Below are positions 20,901-34,583 of a stretch of 64,000 nt of DNA, piece by piece. Made by a program: the position numbers and the translations under genes. Source of the DNA: [Phialemoniopsis] sp. UDSM-2020. Taxonomy: Eukaryota > Ascomycota > Sordariomycetes > Thyridiales > Thyridiaceae. Numbering within the stretch: the stretch's first letter is position 1; each line of letters opens with the position of its first letter. Location of the stretch: the NCBI GenBank assembly GCA_018873225.1, contig JAEILZ010000002.1, positions 1,178,001 to 1,242,000 of the forward strand, given 5' to 3'. The notes under the pieces are model-generated. The model did not search any database. It was not told the DNA's origin and worked only from the letters and a program-made list of their open reading frames with translations.

Positions 20901-21786
20901 ATGTAATAGTCATCGTATCCGCTGGGAACGAATGTGGCACCGAACTTGGGCATCTCGTAGGATTGGCTCCTTTGGGGCTGGACCGTGTCTAAAATAAAAG
21001 CGAAGAAGCAATGTCAGCGACTTGGGGTTTCTCTCTTCTCGTCTTCAACCGCCAAGTGCGAGCACCAGAATTCTCGAGCTCGTCCAGTCCACAGTAAGTG
21101 TCGCAAGAGTTGTGTCCAGAGAGGCGTTGCGATGGGAAGCTGGGCGGGAGCGGCGGTCACAGCCCAAAACCGGATTGACGTAGTGGCGCTTGGAGCAGAC
21201 CCCTGTCAGGAGGGAATAAACGCCGTGGAGGAGCCGGGAGGGGGTCTGCCGTCCTTTTCCTGAAGAATCCAGTCTTTCTTCTCAAAAGTGTGGTTCAAAG
21301 GCCGCCGCAGTCAGCCTTCCTTTCTGCTGCTGACAAGTTGCGGAGTCTTCTTTGCTGGTTATCCCTCGACTTGGACAAAGGCCACCACCATATGTTCGGC
21401 ATAAACATATATCTCAGTTGGCTAAGTTTGCGGTGGGGACCAGGCGGGCTGACGTGAAAAGGCGGGCTGTAAGCAGATCCGTTTTGTGTTGAGCCTGAGC
21501 TGGCTGACCGGTTGACCGACAATCCGGGAGAAAGGTTGCTGAGGCTTTCTTCCTTGGCTCCCGAGCCGTCCGTTTCCAGGACACCGGTGATGGTGTAGAG
21601 AGTGTGTGTGTGTGGAAGCGAGCTCGAGATTCTGGTGTCGCACACCTGCTGCCGGGATTGCGCCCGTTTAAGAAGCTTATAAAACGTACCTTGCGACTGG
21701 TAATAAGGGCCTTTGCTAGGTACAGGCGGCGGGACATCGCCAGCAGGTCCCTGTGCCTGCCACGCGTAATGTGGATTCGCCATCAT
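17923..21786 (-). CDS. SKT5: Skt5/Chs4-type chitin synthase activator with Sel1 repeats and CaaX tail
   Basis: Four exons are assigned: 21786-21690, 20988-20871, 20729-18002 and 17934-17923, giving 984 aa. Phases agree at all joints. Introns are 701, 141 and 67 bases. The central part, about residues 250-540, is a run of Sel1-type tetratricopeptide-like repeats (KWLEFGKFGYRPDKKEA.., AEYRIGMLYENSNDMDKAI.., AAEAGNKDAIQRLESL). The C-terminal 400 residues are Pro/Gly/Gln-rich and disordered. The protein is a membrane-tethered activator of chitin synthase at growth sites and septa. Reading through the last donor gives VSLPL; splicing gives the tail CVVM, a farnesylation motif as in the family. Exon 1 is less sure; the internal Met at 20725 could also serve as a start. 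Confidence 0.85.
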
Positions 21787-23810
21787 TGGATACGCTGGCT
21801 GGGTTGGGAGGACCGCATGCGGCCGCGAGACCGGCGCTGTTGAATCTTACGGCCTAATGCGCACAGCGGTTGTGGGGTAGAACATCAGGCAACGGTAATC
21901 TCGCGCTTCAAACACTCGTTGCAGTAGTAGTCGCAGTAGTCAGTCGCAGCACTGAGAGGACGTGTGTGGAGGAGGGGTCCAATGGGGGGCCGATCAAAGG
22001 TGTCGTCGGGATAGAGGGTCGTTTGCACTCGAATTCCTATGTTGCTGTTCTGTTTGCTTGTCCCGTCCCGGTCTTAAAGTAACGTCTTTGCTGAAAAATT
22101 AATAGTGCACAACAAGGACTCCATGCGCCGCGGCTGTTTCTGCGTGGAATAGGCAGCCGTTTTATTTGACTGTGAGCTTCTCCGGGGGGCACCGTCGCGA
22201 CTTTTGAAGTTGCCGGGGTGGTTCCGATCCGAGTGTCACGATAGATAGCGTTGCGACAATACGACGTAGACCCCTATTTCGTTTTATTGAACCTTCATAA
22301 AATGAGGAGCAAAAGGGAGGGATGCCGGAGGGGTCAAATATCATCTGCTCCCAACGGCGACAAGCGCACATGCCTTACCCGAGAACGAAAGAGCTAGGCT
22401 CTAGCCAGAGTAGCTGATCAGTCGCCTGATGGAAATTATCAAGTGCAGGGCTGTGGCGGCGGGCGGAGACCAACGATGCCATCACAAATATCTACTTAAG
22501 GGAAGCTAAAGGACCCAGCCGCGAACAAGTCCAAGACATGGGGGACCACTTGGTGTGGTTTGTTTGGTTTTTTGCTGGGTCACTTGGGTGCCGTGGCTGC
22601 CGCCATCTCGACATGGCCAGCATCTTGGGCAGGACAGCACGCCAGCTGCAGTGAGCCCAAGAGAAGGCCTCGCTAGCAGATGACACTTGCAGCGCACTAA
22701 ACTGCCCCTAACCAACATGATGCTCTCCATGGTGGGGGTTTGTTGTCTCTGCTTTCCCGCACCCGGAAGCACTGCTGGTGGAGGATCTCCCGCAGATGTG
22801 CCCGGGATGCACTGCCACTCTCGTGTTTCTATTTACAGCGCGGCTGCACAGGGGATTTGTTCAAGCTTCGCTTGTCAACAAGCGCCACGAGTGATGGAGC
22901 AGATCTGTACATGAAGCTAATGAGTTTAATTAAGAGATCATCACATAGCTTAACGCATTAGCTTGCTGCGCCTTTCCGCTCGTGAGATGGAACAACAAGA
23001 CAAAACATCCTTCTCTGCGACGTTGCCTGTACTGACCGACTGACGCCTGTCGTCGTGAAAAAGCAGAGCCAGGTCAGGGGATATGTGGGCGGGGATGTCA
23101 CCAGGGCAATCTCCGCAGCTTGTTCATTACAAGCTTAAACTCGAAGGATTCAGGGTGTCGCTGGCATGGATCCACGAAATCTTATTCATTTTACAAATCA
23201 ATGTCAGCTTGCATGAAAACACTGGTGTACCTGCCGACTTTGGAATGTCGATGGAGTCGGTACAATGTTTGACTAGTGAATGCTCGCTCTCGCCATGTCT
23301 GTACGGGACGATCGGAGTGCAAGCAGATAAGAGGTCGATGCATGTAATCCCGTCAATAAGAAGTTCACAGCCCAGAATTGATATTCGTTGGCATTGCGAC
23401 TCGAAAGACAGGAAGCATCTTGTCAGATACCTAAAGTAGTCAAGACGTTACTAGGAATAATAAATTGTAGTGCCTACCTATTAAGAGCAGACCAAAGTTT
23501 TGGCACTCTAACACCCAACGCGAGATGCTTAGATAATCATCACGTGGAGCCGTGCCCGGGCCAGGTCCGCCCAGCAGCACCACCACATCACGTCGTCAGC
23601 CTCATTCAGCCTGGCGTGTGCTCCAAGCTGGCCTCGCCTATCAAATCGCCATCCCAAAAACCACCACACACAACCCACAGCACCAACCATCGACCATCGA
23701 ATTTACCACAACAGCGGACTCACTAGAGAGCTGTCTCCTTTCTCGACCTTCCCATCCTAATCTTGCGGGCCTGTCGACAGCCCGTCCGACGACCACACAA
23801 CACACACATC
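21787..23810. other. 2-kb intergenic region between divergent genes
   Basis: Lies between the Skt5-like gene (minus) and RPN12 (plus). Open frames are short and without family resemblance. The last 200 bases before RPN12 are rich in CA and CCA, as in a 5' leader. I see no RNA gene or element. Confidence 0.5.
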
Positions 23811-24774
23811 ATGGCCGACCGCCAGCTCACCCAGATCCTGACGCAGCTGCGCTCAAACTCGTCGTCGACGAGCTACGCCGACGCCGCCAAGCTCCTCTCC
23901 AAGGCCAAGCTGCTCCTCCTGCAGCTCGGCGCCCTGACGCCCGCCCCGGGCGCCCCCCAGCAGCTCCTCGCCCTCGCCCGCGAGACCTACGAGCAGGGCG
24001 CCCTCTACTCCATCCGCGCCCGCAACCCGGACGCCTTCACCCGCTACGTCGGCCAGCTGGCCCCCTTCTACGAGCTTCCGGCCTCCGTCCTGGCGCCGAA
24101 CCTGCCCGAGCGCAACCGCGTCACGGGCCTGTACCTCCTGCTCCTGCTGACCCAGGGCCGCTACGACGAGTTCCACACCGAGCTCGAGTGCCTGGGCGTC
24201 CGTGAGGGCGGCGGCGGCTCCGTCGACGTCGAGGGCGATAGGTACCTGGGCTACCCGATCCGGCTGGAGCGGTGGCTCATGGAGGGCAGCTACGACCGCG
24301 TGTGGAAGGCCATGAAGCAGGGCGAGGTGCCCTGCGAGGAGTACGGCGTCTTCTCAGAGGTTTGTCCTCCCCATTTCCTGCTGCAGACATAGAAGCACTC
24401 CCCTTAGTTTCCCTCTCCCTCTCCTACCACACGATTCTAGCAGAGTGTAACGCATACTGACCGACTGTGCGTGCCCCCAGATCCTCACCTCGCAAATCCG
24501 CTCCGAGATCGCCTCCAGCAGCGAGCGCGCGTACCCCTCCCTGCCCCTGAGCTCGACCAAGTCCCTCCTCTTCCTCGAGTCCGAGGGCGCCGTCATCGAG
24601 TTCGCCCAGCAGCGTGGCTGGCAGGTCCGAGACGGCCAGATATTCTTCCCCTCGGCGGCGGCCGTGGCGGCGGCGGACGCAGAGGACGGCGGTGTCGTGG
24701 CAGAGAAGGAGACGAGCAAGATGTTCATCGAGAACACGCTCGGCTACGCGAGGGAGCTCGAGACCATCGTCTAA
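23811..24774 (+). CDS. RPN12: 26S proteasome regulatory subunit RPN12
   Basis: Two exons, 23811-24359 and 24481-24774, give 280 aa. The intron is 121 bases (GTTTGT..CCCCAG), longer than most here. The protein fits the RPN12/PSMD8 family in length and order: an N-terminal helical half starting MADRQLTQILTQLRS, a middle GLYLLLLLTQGRYDEFHTELE, and a C-terminal PCI-like part with ILTSQIRSEIASSSERAYPSL and SLLFLES. RPN12 is a lid subunit that completes lid assembly and joining to the base. Upstream in-frame ATG 23763 would add 16 residues with no similarity, so the ATG at 23811 was chosen. Single-copy housekeeping gene. Confidence 0.92.
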
Positions 24775-25269
24775 AGGAGTTGGTGTAGAGAGACGAAGGA
24801 GAGAGTGAGGGAGAGGCGCGGATCAAATCAACCTAGAACTTCGCGGCAGATCAGAGTCGAGACATTCTGAACTGTCTGTACTACCAAGTCATGTAGCTAC
24901 CTAACCATGGGATGCGTTCCATCATAGAGCGAATCAGACACAAAACAAGTAATACCCCAGACTCACACATATCCCGTTTGCTTCATCTTGACTTGAGTAA
25001 ATGTAATTCATTGGATTTTTCTTGCTTTCGTGGGTAGCCCCAATGCTAACAGGGCGCACCTCGACTACATCAAAAGACAACATTTCATGCATCTCCTGCC
25101 TCCATCAGTTGACCCGTCTAAGTTGTAAAAAAGCATCGCACTTTTTAACCCAGAGCCCAGAGTAAAGGACCTCATTTCTTCCTCCCCGCTTCCTTTACCT
25201 TTTTTTACACCGGGAAAGGGGTGTGTTCATTATCTATGCCTACGTAATCCGTGTTCAATCGTCATCTCT
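24775..25269. other. Convergent intergenic stretch
   Basis: Lies between the 3' ends of RPN12 and the coatomer gene. I see no gene or element. Confidence 0.5.
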
Positions 25270-28200
25270 TCAGGCGAACAGCTTCAGGCCGCTGCCGTGC
25301 TTGCCAATCTCGCACACCTCGCAGACTCGGCACGTCTGGCCCTTGTACTTGGTGTGGTACTTGGAGCCGTCAAACGCGCACTCCTCGTACGAAGTGCCGC
25401 TGTAGATGGGAGAGTGGCTGGCCGCGCAGACCTCGAATTCGGCGAACTGGTCGAATTCGATCTCAACGGCATCGTTGGGGTTGCGCTCGCACTGAGCCTT
25501 GTTCTTCTTGGCCTGTTCTATTTGTTAGCATTGGGAACTTCCTCATCGAATTGGGTAAGTGACACTTACAGTCTCCAAGATCTTGCTCGATCCTCCGTTG
25601 GCAATAATCCGGTTGGCAAAGCTCAACGCAGAGTTGTAGTTCTTGCTTCTCATAGCCAGGTTCATGGCGTTGAGAAGGGCAAGCTGACGATGCGGCACCT
25701 CGATCTTGGGAATGGTGAAGTAGGCCGAGAGCTCCAAGCTGCGCTTCATGAGCTCAGGGTTCTTGGTCACCACGTCGTTGGCGCCCAGTCTTCTCCTCGC
25801 AAGCTCGATCTCCATAGCAACAGCATACTCGCTGGCCGATGTGATGAGCTTCTTGGCCTCGGCAACCTCGCTCTCATTCGAGACCGCATTGATGAGGACG
25901 GCGTGGAGGATAGACTTGAAAATCCTCAGGCCATCCTCAAGCTTGTTGCCCTTCATGCAGTCGTAACCCCGCTGCAGATCCGTAGCTGCCAGAGACTCCA
26001 GGTCACGAGGGATGACAGGCAGAACCTTGCGCGGATCCGTCTCATCCACTGTCCTGCGGACGTAGTTGACCAATGGCGGCAGACCAGCAGAGGCAGGCAG
26101 GTAGGTCTTCGTTGCTTGGTAGACCTCGAGGAAGCGAGGCTTGAGAGGCGCGAAGTTGACAGCACCGACTTGGCGGTTGAGCAGCTGCATCGCCGTCTCG
26201 AAGGAGCCACCCGCGACGTGGTCCACAGCAAGAGGTGAGTTCCGTGCCCACAGGTCAGCCTCGCTGCTTCCCGCACCGCCAGCATCGGTGGTCTCCACAT
26301 TGACAAAGTCGCTGTCGGCCTCCGGAACGATATCCTCGCCCATGTCCCATCCTGCAGCATCCTCCTCGTCGTCAGCATCAGGGAGAGCGCCGTTCTTAGC
26401 GGCGGCGTCCTCATCATCCTCGTCCAAGCCAAAGCCGTTGGCGGCGGCTGCGGGTTGGTCCTCAAGAGACAAACCCTCGACCTGGCCGAGAAGTGCCTTC
26501 TCAAAGACGGAGACCGAAGTTGCCCTGGTCGGCCAGTTGGTCTTGAAAGTAGGGACAACGGCCTTGGGTGGCGTGAGCGGCTCGCCCATGGTTGGGGTGG
26601 TCAGTTGGTCCTCAGTGAGGCCAGTAGCCTCCAGGATAGACTGACACTCCTCCTCGAGACCGTGAGACTTCGCCGTCATGTAGGCAAGGGGGTCTGAAGC
26701 AAGTCAGCAGCGCTCAGTCAAGTATTTGTATGGCGAAACTTACAAAGGTCGATCTCCTTGAACATCTGTATCCTATCCTCAACCTGGCCCAGGTACAGGG
26801 CGTTTTGGAACCGGGCGGTGAAGTCACCGCGGTGCTCGGCAATCTTGGCCATCCTTGCGAGCTTGGCCTGGTCACCCGTGGCCAGGTACAAGAAGGACAG
26901 TTTGTCAAACTGCTTCAGCTTCTGGTAGCACATCTCAACAACTTGGTGGTTGCCGTGAGCCAGTGCCTCGGTGCTCAGTCGAGTCCAGAGCTTAGGGCGG
27001 TCCAGTTGCTTAGCCATCTCCACAGCGACCTCAAGGTTGCCGCACTCTATGGCAAGCTCGAAGCGAGTGGTAGGATCCTGGACGAACTGGAGAGCAATCT
27101 CCGGGTAGCCCTTCTTCTGGAGGTAGGAGATGATGGACTGTCCGACCAGCGAAGAGTTCTGGATGATGTTCAGCATCTCCTCATAGTTGCGCTTGACAAG
27201 CGCGAGCTTGAAACGGTACTCGGTAGGGTCGATGTGAAGGATCTTGGGCTTGGCATTGCGGTCGAGGCAGTAGACATTGCGGCCCTTAACTCGGACGAGG
27301 TAGACAGTCTGGTCGAGAGTGCGCACAATTCCGTTATCGCCGTTGAGGAGGGTATATTTGATATGGTTGAGGGTCGAGTAGAGCAGAACACCAGCGTCGT
27401 CCCAGGTGGCGCTCTTGATGCGGATCGTCTCGTGAAGGGTGCTAACCTGTTCCAAAGTCTTTGTAACGATGGTCACGTTGTGCTTGCTCAGAAGAGCAGC
27501 ATAGAGACCGTCGTTTGACCAGACGACATACTTGACACCATTGACAGACAGCTCGGCCATGGTCTTCCTCTGCTGGATATCATACAGATGGACTGCCGTG
27601 GGGGTGATGATGAGCAGGTTGCCGGGGCCACCAAAGTAGATGTCACTGGTGCCAACCGGGGGCTTGAAAGATCGGGTGGTGTTGTTGGCAAGATCCTTGA
27701 TGTCGACAGTCTGAGACGAGGTGTTGAGGACGGCGAAACGGTTGCGAGCGACAAAGATAGCCGAGTTGCCCTGACCTCGCTTGGACTCTGTAGGCTCAAT
27801 AGCACCTGAGCCGTCGCGTGGGAGACCGATCAGTTCATAAGAGCCTCCATCAGCCGTCGATGTGACAAGAACGGATCGCTCGGCGGGATTGTAGGAGAGC
27901 GTGCGAGGAGGAACCCACGCAGGTCCGACCTTCTTAAGGGACAGCAACGTCGGGGACTCGACATTCTTCTGGAAGTCGTAGGACTTGACATGCTTTTCCT
28001 TGGTGATGTAAAAGAGCGCGTTCTGGTGGACGGCCGAGGCAGGACGTTCCCGCTCGAGCTTGAAAACCATGACTCCGTTGTCGTGACCAGCAGCAAACAG
28101 GTTGATCTCAGGATGGGCAGCAATGACCCAGAACCGGTCGTTCTCCCTCTTAAAGGATTGGACAGCAGTTCTCTTGTTCAGGTCCCATACGCGGATCGTC

Positions 28201-29263
28201 TTGTCCTCGCCCACGGAGAGGATCAAGTCTTGGTGGGGGTGGAAAAGACAGCCGGAAGCATTCTGGAAGTGCCCTCGGCACGTGTCGACCTCCCACGCCT
28301 TGGTCTCGCTCATACGCCAAAGCTTCACCAGCCGATCGTCGCCCGCCGAGACGATGAGGGGCATCGTAGGATGGAAAGCGACCCAGTTAACGCCCCGATC
28401 GTGGCCCTCAAGCACAAACTTCACCACAGCATCGGTGTTGCCAAACATGTCGGTCTGGTTCGCATTCGCCCTGGCCATCTGGTCCTCGAAGGACATCGAC
28501 GTCGGCGCCGAGTGCTTCTTTCGCAGGCCCGAAATATCCCAAACTCGGACCGACTGATCAAGCGAGGCAGAAACAACGAGGTCGTCCTTGGGGTGGAACT
28601 GGGCGCACATGGCGTAGTGGTTGTGGCCAGTCATCGTGCAGACTAAAAGGTGGTTAGCAACCAACATGATCATCTATATCCTCGTAAAAAGCGGGCTGGT
28701 CGTACTCAGGGAGCGGTTCTGCCAGTTCCAGATGCGAATGGTCTGGTCATCGGATGCTGAGACGATCCAGGGCAGCTCGTGGTGGAAGAAAACGGTTCGA
28801 ACATAATCCAAATGCCCGTTGAGTGTGAAAAGGCACCTCCTCGTCTGGTAGGACCAGACCTTGATCTTGTAGTCGTCGCCGCCCGACACGAAGAGGGGTT
28901 GGGTTTTGTGGAAGTCGACACCTCGAACGGGGCCATCGTGCTCTTCGAAGCGGTCAATAAGGGTGCCCATGCGATAATCCCAGAGCTGGATGGTCGAGGA
29001 GTGCAGGGAAACAAGAATCCATGGTCTGCGAGATGCTTCGTCAGTACAGTCCAGCAAAGGTGGGGTTCTCAGGGAGCTGACCGCTTGGGGTGGAAGGCAA
29101 TCCCCTTCGCGCGGGATGACTTGGACTCGAACTTTTGAAGATGTCAGTATGAAGGCGCATGATTGAGGACACATCCTAACTGCATTGCGATCTCGAATCG
29201 GGGCTGGAGGGGGGTTCGTGGTAGTCGTCGTACCTTAGTCAACATGCCCGAGGAGGACGCCAT
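25270..29263 (-). CDS. COPA: Coatomer subunit alpha (COPI)
   Basis: Six exons (29263-29234, 29131-29082, 29025-28706, 28642-26744, 26693-25570, 25512-25270) give 1221 aa, the normal length. The N-terminus [15 protein letters not shown] runs into six or so WD40 repeats (for example [35 protein letters not shown]) up to about residue 320. A second beta-propeller/solenoid region and the coatomer alpha C-terminal domain follow, ending with a Cys-rich segment ([22 protein letters not shown]). Alpha-COP binds KKXX cargo tails and forms the outer COPI coat with beta'- and epsilon-COP for Golgi-to-ER transport. Borders are set by frame and strong family conservation. The acceptor of exon 2 is AAG, less common. 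Confidence 0.93.
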
Positions 29264-30089
29264 CTTGAAGGGGTGATATACGAAGCCTAAGCTTCACGCA
29301 TCAACAGGAAAGATACCAAAGGAAACACCAATTGATCGGATCCCTCGAGAATCGTGTATCGGGGTTGAGGGAGATGCGCTCGAGTACCAAAGGAGGTATG
29401 GTGGAAAGGGTGGTGGTGTTGTAGTGGGAGCTAGCAAAGCGGCCACCTGTGCTCAGTCTCTCCTGGCGTGCGTGCACCGTCACTGGAATTGGTGGTGGTG
29501 AAAGCGTGGCCTCCATCTCCAAAATGTGGGTTCGCCTGAGGCACCGCCGCTCTCAATGTTTCTCCATTTCCGAGATCCCTGGCTTCACCGCCCCTCAGCT
29601 GAGAGCGATAAGCACATGCAGCACTGATAAGAGGTTTTTAGCGGGCACTGCACTTGTGGTTTAGCGCGCTCGAGTGCTGGGTTGGTGGGTCTGGTCAAAC
29701 ATTCAGGGGAGCTCTCCCGGGCGCAGCTCCTGATTCGCTCCGCTATTTTGGTGATGTGTTCATTTATCTGTCTTTGGCACAGACTTACACAGTGCAGCGC
29801 AAGGTGGCCGGACAGATTAACAGGACACTTTTCGTTTCTCTGTTTGCACCATTCACTCCGGCACTAGATCTACTCTTCGTGTGCAGCTTGTTTTCCATTG
29901 TCTCGTTTGCGTCATGTTAGGTCAATAATCTGGAGACACGCCGCTTTCCTAGCTTCGAAGTTATCGCCAGTGCCCCTCCAAACCTTGGGTGTTCCGCAGG
30001 CGGAACGTGGCCTGAAGGTATCTCAAGGCTTCAACCCTCATAGATCTCAAGCGGTATCTGTTTGGACCAATCTGGTGCTCATAGGCAAC
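29264..30089. other. Shared divergent promoter of COPA and UGGT
   Basis: An 826-base region between two divergent secretory-pathway genes. I see no gene. I could not find a convincing unfolded-protein-response element by eye. Confidence 0.5.
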
Positions 30090-33000
30090 ATGATACTACA
30101 CAATCGGCTGCCTTGGGCCCTGGCGGCTTCTCTTCTAGCCGCAGTGGCTCCCGTCGCCGCAGCACCATCGGTATCGGTGGGCATGAAGGCTGCCTTCCCA
30201 TCGCCACCTTACTTGGTAGAACTTTTGTAAGCAACCATGTCCCTCCGTTTGTGCAAGGCCATCATATCTGACTCTTCCCCCAGGGAGACTGCTGCCCAAG
30301 AGAATGAAACTGCCTACTTCCCCCTGCTCGACCGCATTGCCGACGGCCATTTCGCCAAAGCCCAGACCGATCAAGCTTTGTACGACTCTTTTATCAGTTT
30401 GCTTCAGGATGGGGGCTTTGTCCAAGGGGAAGCCCTCTCGACCTTCAAGCTAGCCTTGTCGATGCGATCCGCTGCCCCCAAAGTCGAGGCTCATTACCAG
30501 TTCTACAAAACCGCAGTTGATACGGCCACAGACGAAACGTCAAGCGACTGCAAGACCTGGGTGGCATTCAACGGGCAGCAATACTGCTCTTCATCCATCG
30601 ATCCTCCGACTTCTGTCGCCGTACCCAGTGCCAACGACCGCCAACTACCATTCGATAACAAGTTGGGCCATGGCCCGGAGCATGTCCTGTATGCCGATAT
30701 TACGTCGGCCGATTTTGGCAAATTTCACAAGACACTCGCGGGGAAGGCCAGACGCGGACAGATCGCATATAAGCTGAGACATCGACCCAGCTCCGATCTT
30801 GTACAGGAGCCTCTACCCGTCAGCGGGTATGGAGTCGAGTTGGCCCTGAAGAGGACTGACTACATTGTTATCGATGATCGAGATGCCGACGTTACCCCGC
30901 CGCACAAGGATGCTGCCGCCCAGGTTGTCTTGGACGAAGAGGAGGAAGTTGCAGATCTTAAGGCACTCTCAAAGTCTGAACTGGCCGAGCTTGGTATTAA
31001 GGCTGCCGATTTTATTGTCAAGAGTGAAAAGCCGTTTGACACACTGTTCAAGTTGACTCAGGACTTCCCCAAATTCTCGACATCTATCGCGGCCCACAAC
31101 GCCTCTGAGGAGTTCATTGAGGAGCAGCGCACAAACATCGCGCAAATGGTCCGTCCCGGCATGAACTTGCTCTGGATGAACGGTGTACAGCTCATCGAGC
31201 GTCAAATACAGTCCTTCACTCTCGTCGATATCATCCGACGTGAGCGCAAACTCATAAATGGCGTGCTAGAGCTAGGCCTGACCGGCAAGGAAGCGGTGGA
31301 TCTGCTCGGTCACCAGTCCGTGGCATCATCAAAGACCGAAGACGAACCGCAAAGATTCGACTGGCGCGATCAAGTAGAGGAGGGCCGAGTGATTATCTGG
31401 CTAAATGACTTGACCAAGGACAAGAGATACAACGACTACCCTACGAATCTCATGGCCCTGCTGCAGCCTACTATGCCCGGTCAGGTCCCGCCTATCCGAA
31501 AAGACATCTTCAACGCCATCTTCCCTGTGGACTTTAGCAATGAGGAAGACGTCAAGCTCGTCACGGAGCAGCTCTTGATGTTTGTGAAGCGCAGGCTACC
31601 AGCCAGATTCGGTCTTGTCCCCTTGACAAATGCCCCAGAGGCCGCCAAGCAAGCGAAGATCGTTTATCATCTTTTGGAGACATACGGTCTCTCAGCCATG
31701 ACGAGTTACTTGCAGGCCTCCCTGGAAGAGCGAAAGCTCAGCAAGGTGGACCAGAAGGTATTTGATCGGGCAGTCAAAGACCGTAGTCTCAGAGCCGAGG
31801 CAACGCCTTTGCCTCTGAACGAGGTATTCCAATCAGATGATCACGAAACCCAAATCCAGCTCGCGAGGCACTGGACGGACAGGCTTGGTTGCAACACACC
31901 CATTCCGCCCGTATATATCAACGGCATCCCGAGCCCACGCGACGAGAGCTGGCTTCAGGCCCTGAGCATGAGGATTAGCATGGACTTGCGTGTAGTACAG
32001 GAGGGTATCTACTACGGCATGATCGACGAGGATACCTGGATTCCGGGACGTTTTCTCGAAAAGGCGGCCCTACGGCGAAACGCCTATATTTTTCCCGAGG
32101 ATCCCAAGGCTCTAGCAATGCTAGATGTCAAGCAAATGCACTCTGATCACGCCGATCTCTTCAATCAGCTCCCTGTTATTGAGGCGAGCGAAGACTCAAG
32201 CATGGAGAGCTGGGCCACGCTGACTGTTGTTGCCAATCTGGACGACGAGGCCGGTCTTGCCTTGCTCACTTCGGCCGTCAAGTTCCGTCGGCAGAATCCA
32301 GGCGTCCGCCTAGATGTCCTTTATAACCCTGAAGCCAGCAAGCGCGGGGCCAGAATCAACAAGGAATTGTTTGAGGAGGCCGCCCGGCTCATGGAGACTG
32401 AGAACGATGCAGACCTAGAGAAGATCGCAGTCAAGATTACAAGTGAGGTGTCTTTGGACTACGATGGACCCCTCGACCGCTTCCTAGGAGCTATCGCAAC
32501 GACTCGGGGCTCCAACAAGCTCATTCTCAACGGCCGGATGATCGGACCGTTTACCAAGGATGATCCCTTCACTGATGTCGATTTCCAAACATTCCTAGAG
32601 TTTGAACGCGCTTCCCGGATTATGCCTGTTTACCTAGCGCTCGATGACCTTGGTCTGAACTCCAAGGTCTCGTCTCCGTTGGCAGCCGCGAAGCTTACTT
32701 CTATCACGGCCATGTCTACCATGTCTGACTTGCCCGAAGGCATCTTTGAGTCCGCCCCTACCCTGCGTATATCAGCCTTCAATGACTGGAACGCCACTCA
32801 TACCTCGTTCGAGGTCGGCGACATCGCCACCGCCAACATCCATTTCACGGCCGTCCTCGATCCTGCCACGGAGCAGGGTCAAAGATGGGTCCCCGTCCTC
32901 AAAGTTCTGTCGGAGCTCGATGGAGTCTACCTCAAGATCTTCCTGAACCCTAGGGAACGCCTAGAGGAGCTCCCAGTCAAGAGATTCTACCGATACGTGC

Positions 33001-34583
33001 TTGATTCTGCACCACAATTCGACAAAGACGGCAAGGTCAAGGCGCCAAATGCGGAGTTCAAGGGCCTACCGTCAGAAGCTCTTCTCAATTTGGGCATGGA
33101 TGTGCCGCCGGCGTGGCTTGTTGCCCCCAAGGTGTCAGTTCACGATCTCGACAACATCAAATTGAGCTCTATCAAGGCCGATGTCGAAGCAACCTATGAG
33201 CTGGAACACATTTTGATCGAGGGACACTCGAGAGAACCGGCAGGAAAGCCTCCACGTGGCGTGCAGCTGCTGCTGGGTACTGCAACTGACCCACACTTTG
33301 CCGACACCATCGTGATGGCCAACCTGGGCTACTTCCAATTCAAGGCCAATCCCGGCATGTACGACATCCAGCTCAAGGAAGGACGCAGCTCCGATATTTT
33401 CACTATTGAGAGCGTCGGATCCAAGGGCTATCAAGCTGTGCCCGGTGACGAGGGAACAGAGGTCGCGCTGATTGACTTCCAAGGTACCACTCTCTACCCT
33501 CGTATCATCAGGAAGCCCGGCATGGATGAAGAGGATGTTCTGCAAGAAGCTGGTGAGAAAGATGGTGGAGGCGCCATGGGCATTGTCTCGAAGGGGATGA
33601 AGTTTGCCGAGGGTATCCTCGGTGGCTCCAAGACGCCTTCCAAGGCCAAGTCGACCTCAGACGAGGAGCATGCCGAGATCAACATCTTCTCCGTGGCGAG
33701 TGGTCATCTCTACGAGCGTATGCTCAACATCATGATGGTCAGCGTAATGCGCCACACCAAGCACACCGTCAAGTTCTGGTTCATCGAGCAGTTCTTGTCG
33801 CCGTCGTTCAAGGACTTCATCCCTGTCATGGCGGAGCAGTACGGCTTCAAGTACGAAATGGTGACGTACAAGTGGCCGCACTGGCTGCGGCAGCAAAAGG
33901 AGAAGCAGCGCGAGATCTGGGGCTACAAGATCCTGTTCCTGGACGTGCTCTTCCCGCTGTCGCTGGACAAGGTCATCTTTGTCGACGCGGACCAGATCGT
34001 GCGCACCGACATGTACGAGCTGGTGCAGCACGACCTCGAGGGCGCGCCGTACGGCTTCACGCCGATGTGCGACTCGCGCACCGAGATGGAAGGGTTCCGG
34101 TTCTGGAAGCAGGGGTACTGGAAGAACTACCTGCGGGGCCAGCCGTACCACATCTCGGCGCTGTACGTGGTGGACCTGCGGCGGTTCCGGGAGATGGCGG
34201 CGGGCGACCGGCTGCGGCAGACGTACCACCAGCTGTCGGCGGACCCGGGCAGCCTGTCGAACCTGGACCAGGACCTGCCGAACCACATGCAGTTCCAGAT
34301 CCCCATCCACAGCCTGCCGCAGCACTGGCTCTGGTGCGAGACGTGGTGCAGCGACGAGGCCCTGGGCGAGGCCAAGACGATCGACCTGTGCAACAACCCG
34401 CAGACCAAGGAGCCCAAGCTGGACCGGGCGCGCAGGCAGGTGCCCGAGTGGACGGCGTACGACGACGAGATTGGCGCGCTGGATCGTAGGAGGAAGGGTC
34501 TGCCGCCTGTTGTTGCGGAGGAGAAGCAAAAAGTCGTGGATGGTAAGGAGGAGACGAAGGATAGAGAGAAGGATGAGTTGTAA
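30090..34583 (+). CDS. UGGT: UDP-glucose:glycoprotein glucosyltransferase
   Basis: Two exons, 30090-30226 and 30284-34583 (57-base intron inside the N-terminus), give 1478 aa, the usual length. A signal peptide (ALAASLLAAVAPVAAAPS) is followed by the long thioredoxin-like folding-sensor region. The C-terminal glycosyltransferase family 24 domain, about residues 1170-1430, shows the DxD motif VDADQIVRTDMYELV (D1280, D1282), YHISALYVVDLRRFR and SLPQHWLWCETWC. The chain ends KDREKDEL, a KDEL-type ER retrieval signal. The enzyme reglucosylates misfolded N-glycoproteins so that calnexin can rebind them. The downstream ATG at 30237 lies within the intron of this model and is not used. It sits back to back with COPA. 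Confidence 0.94.
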
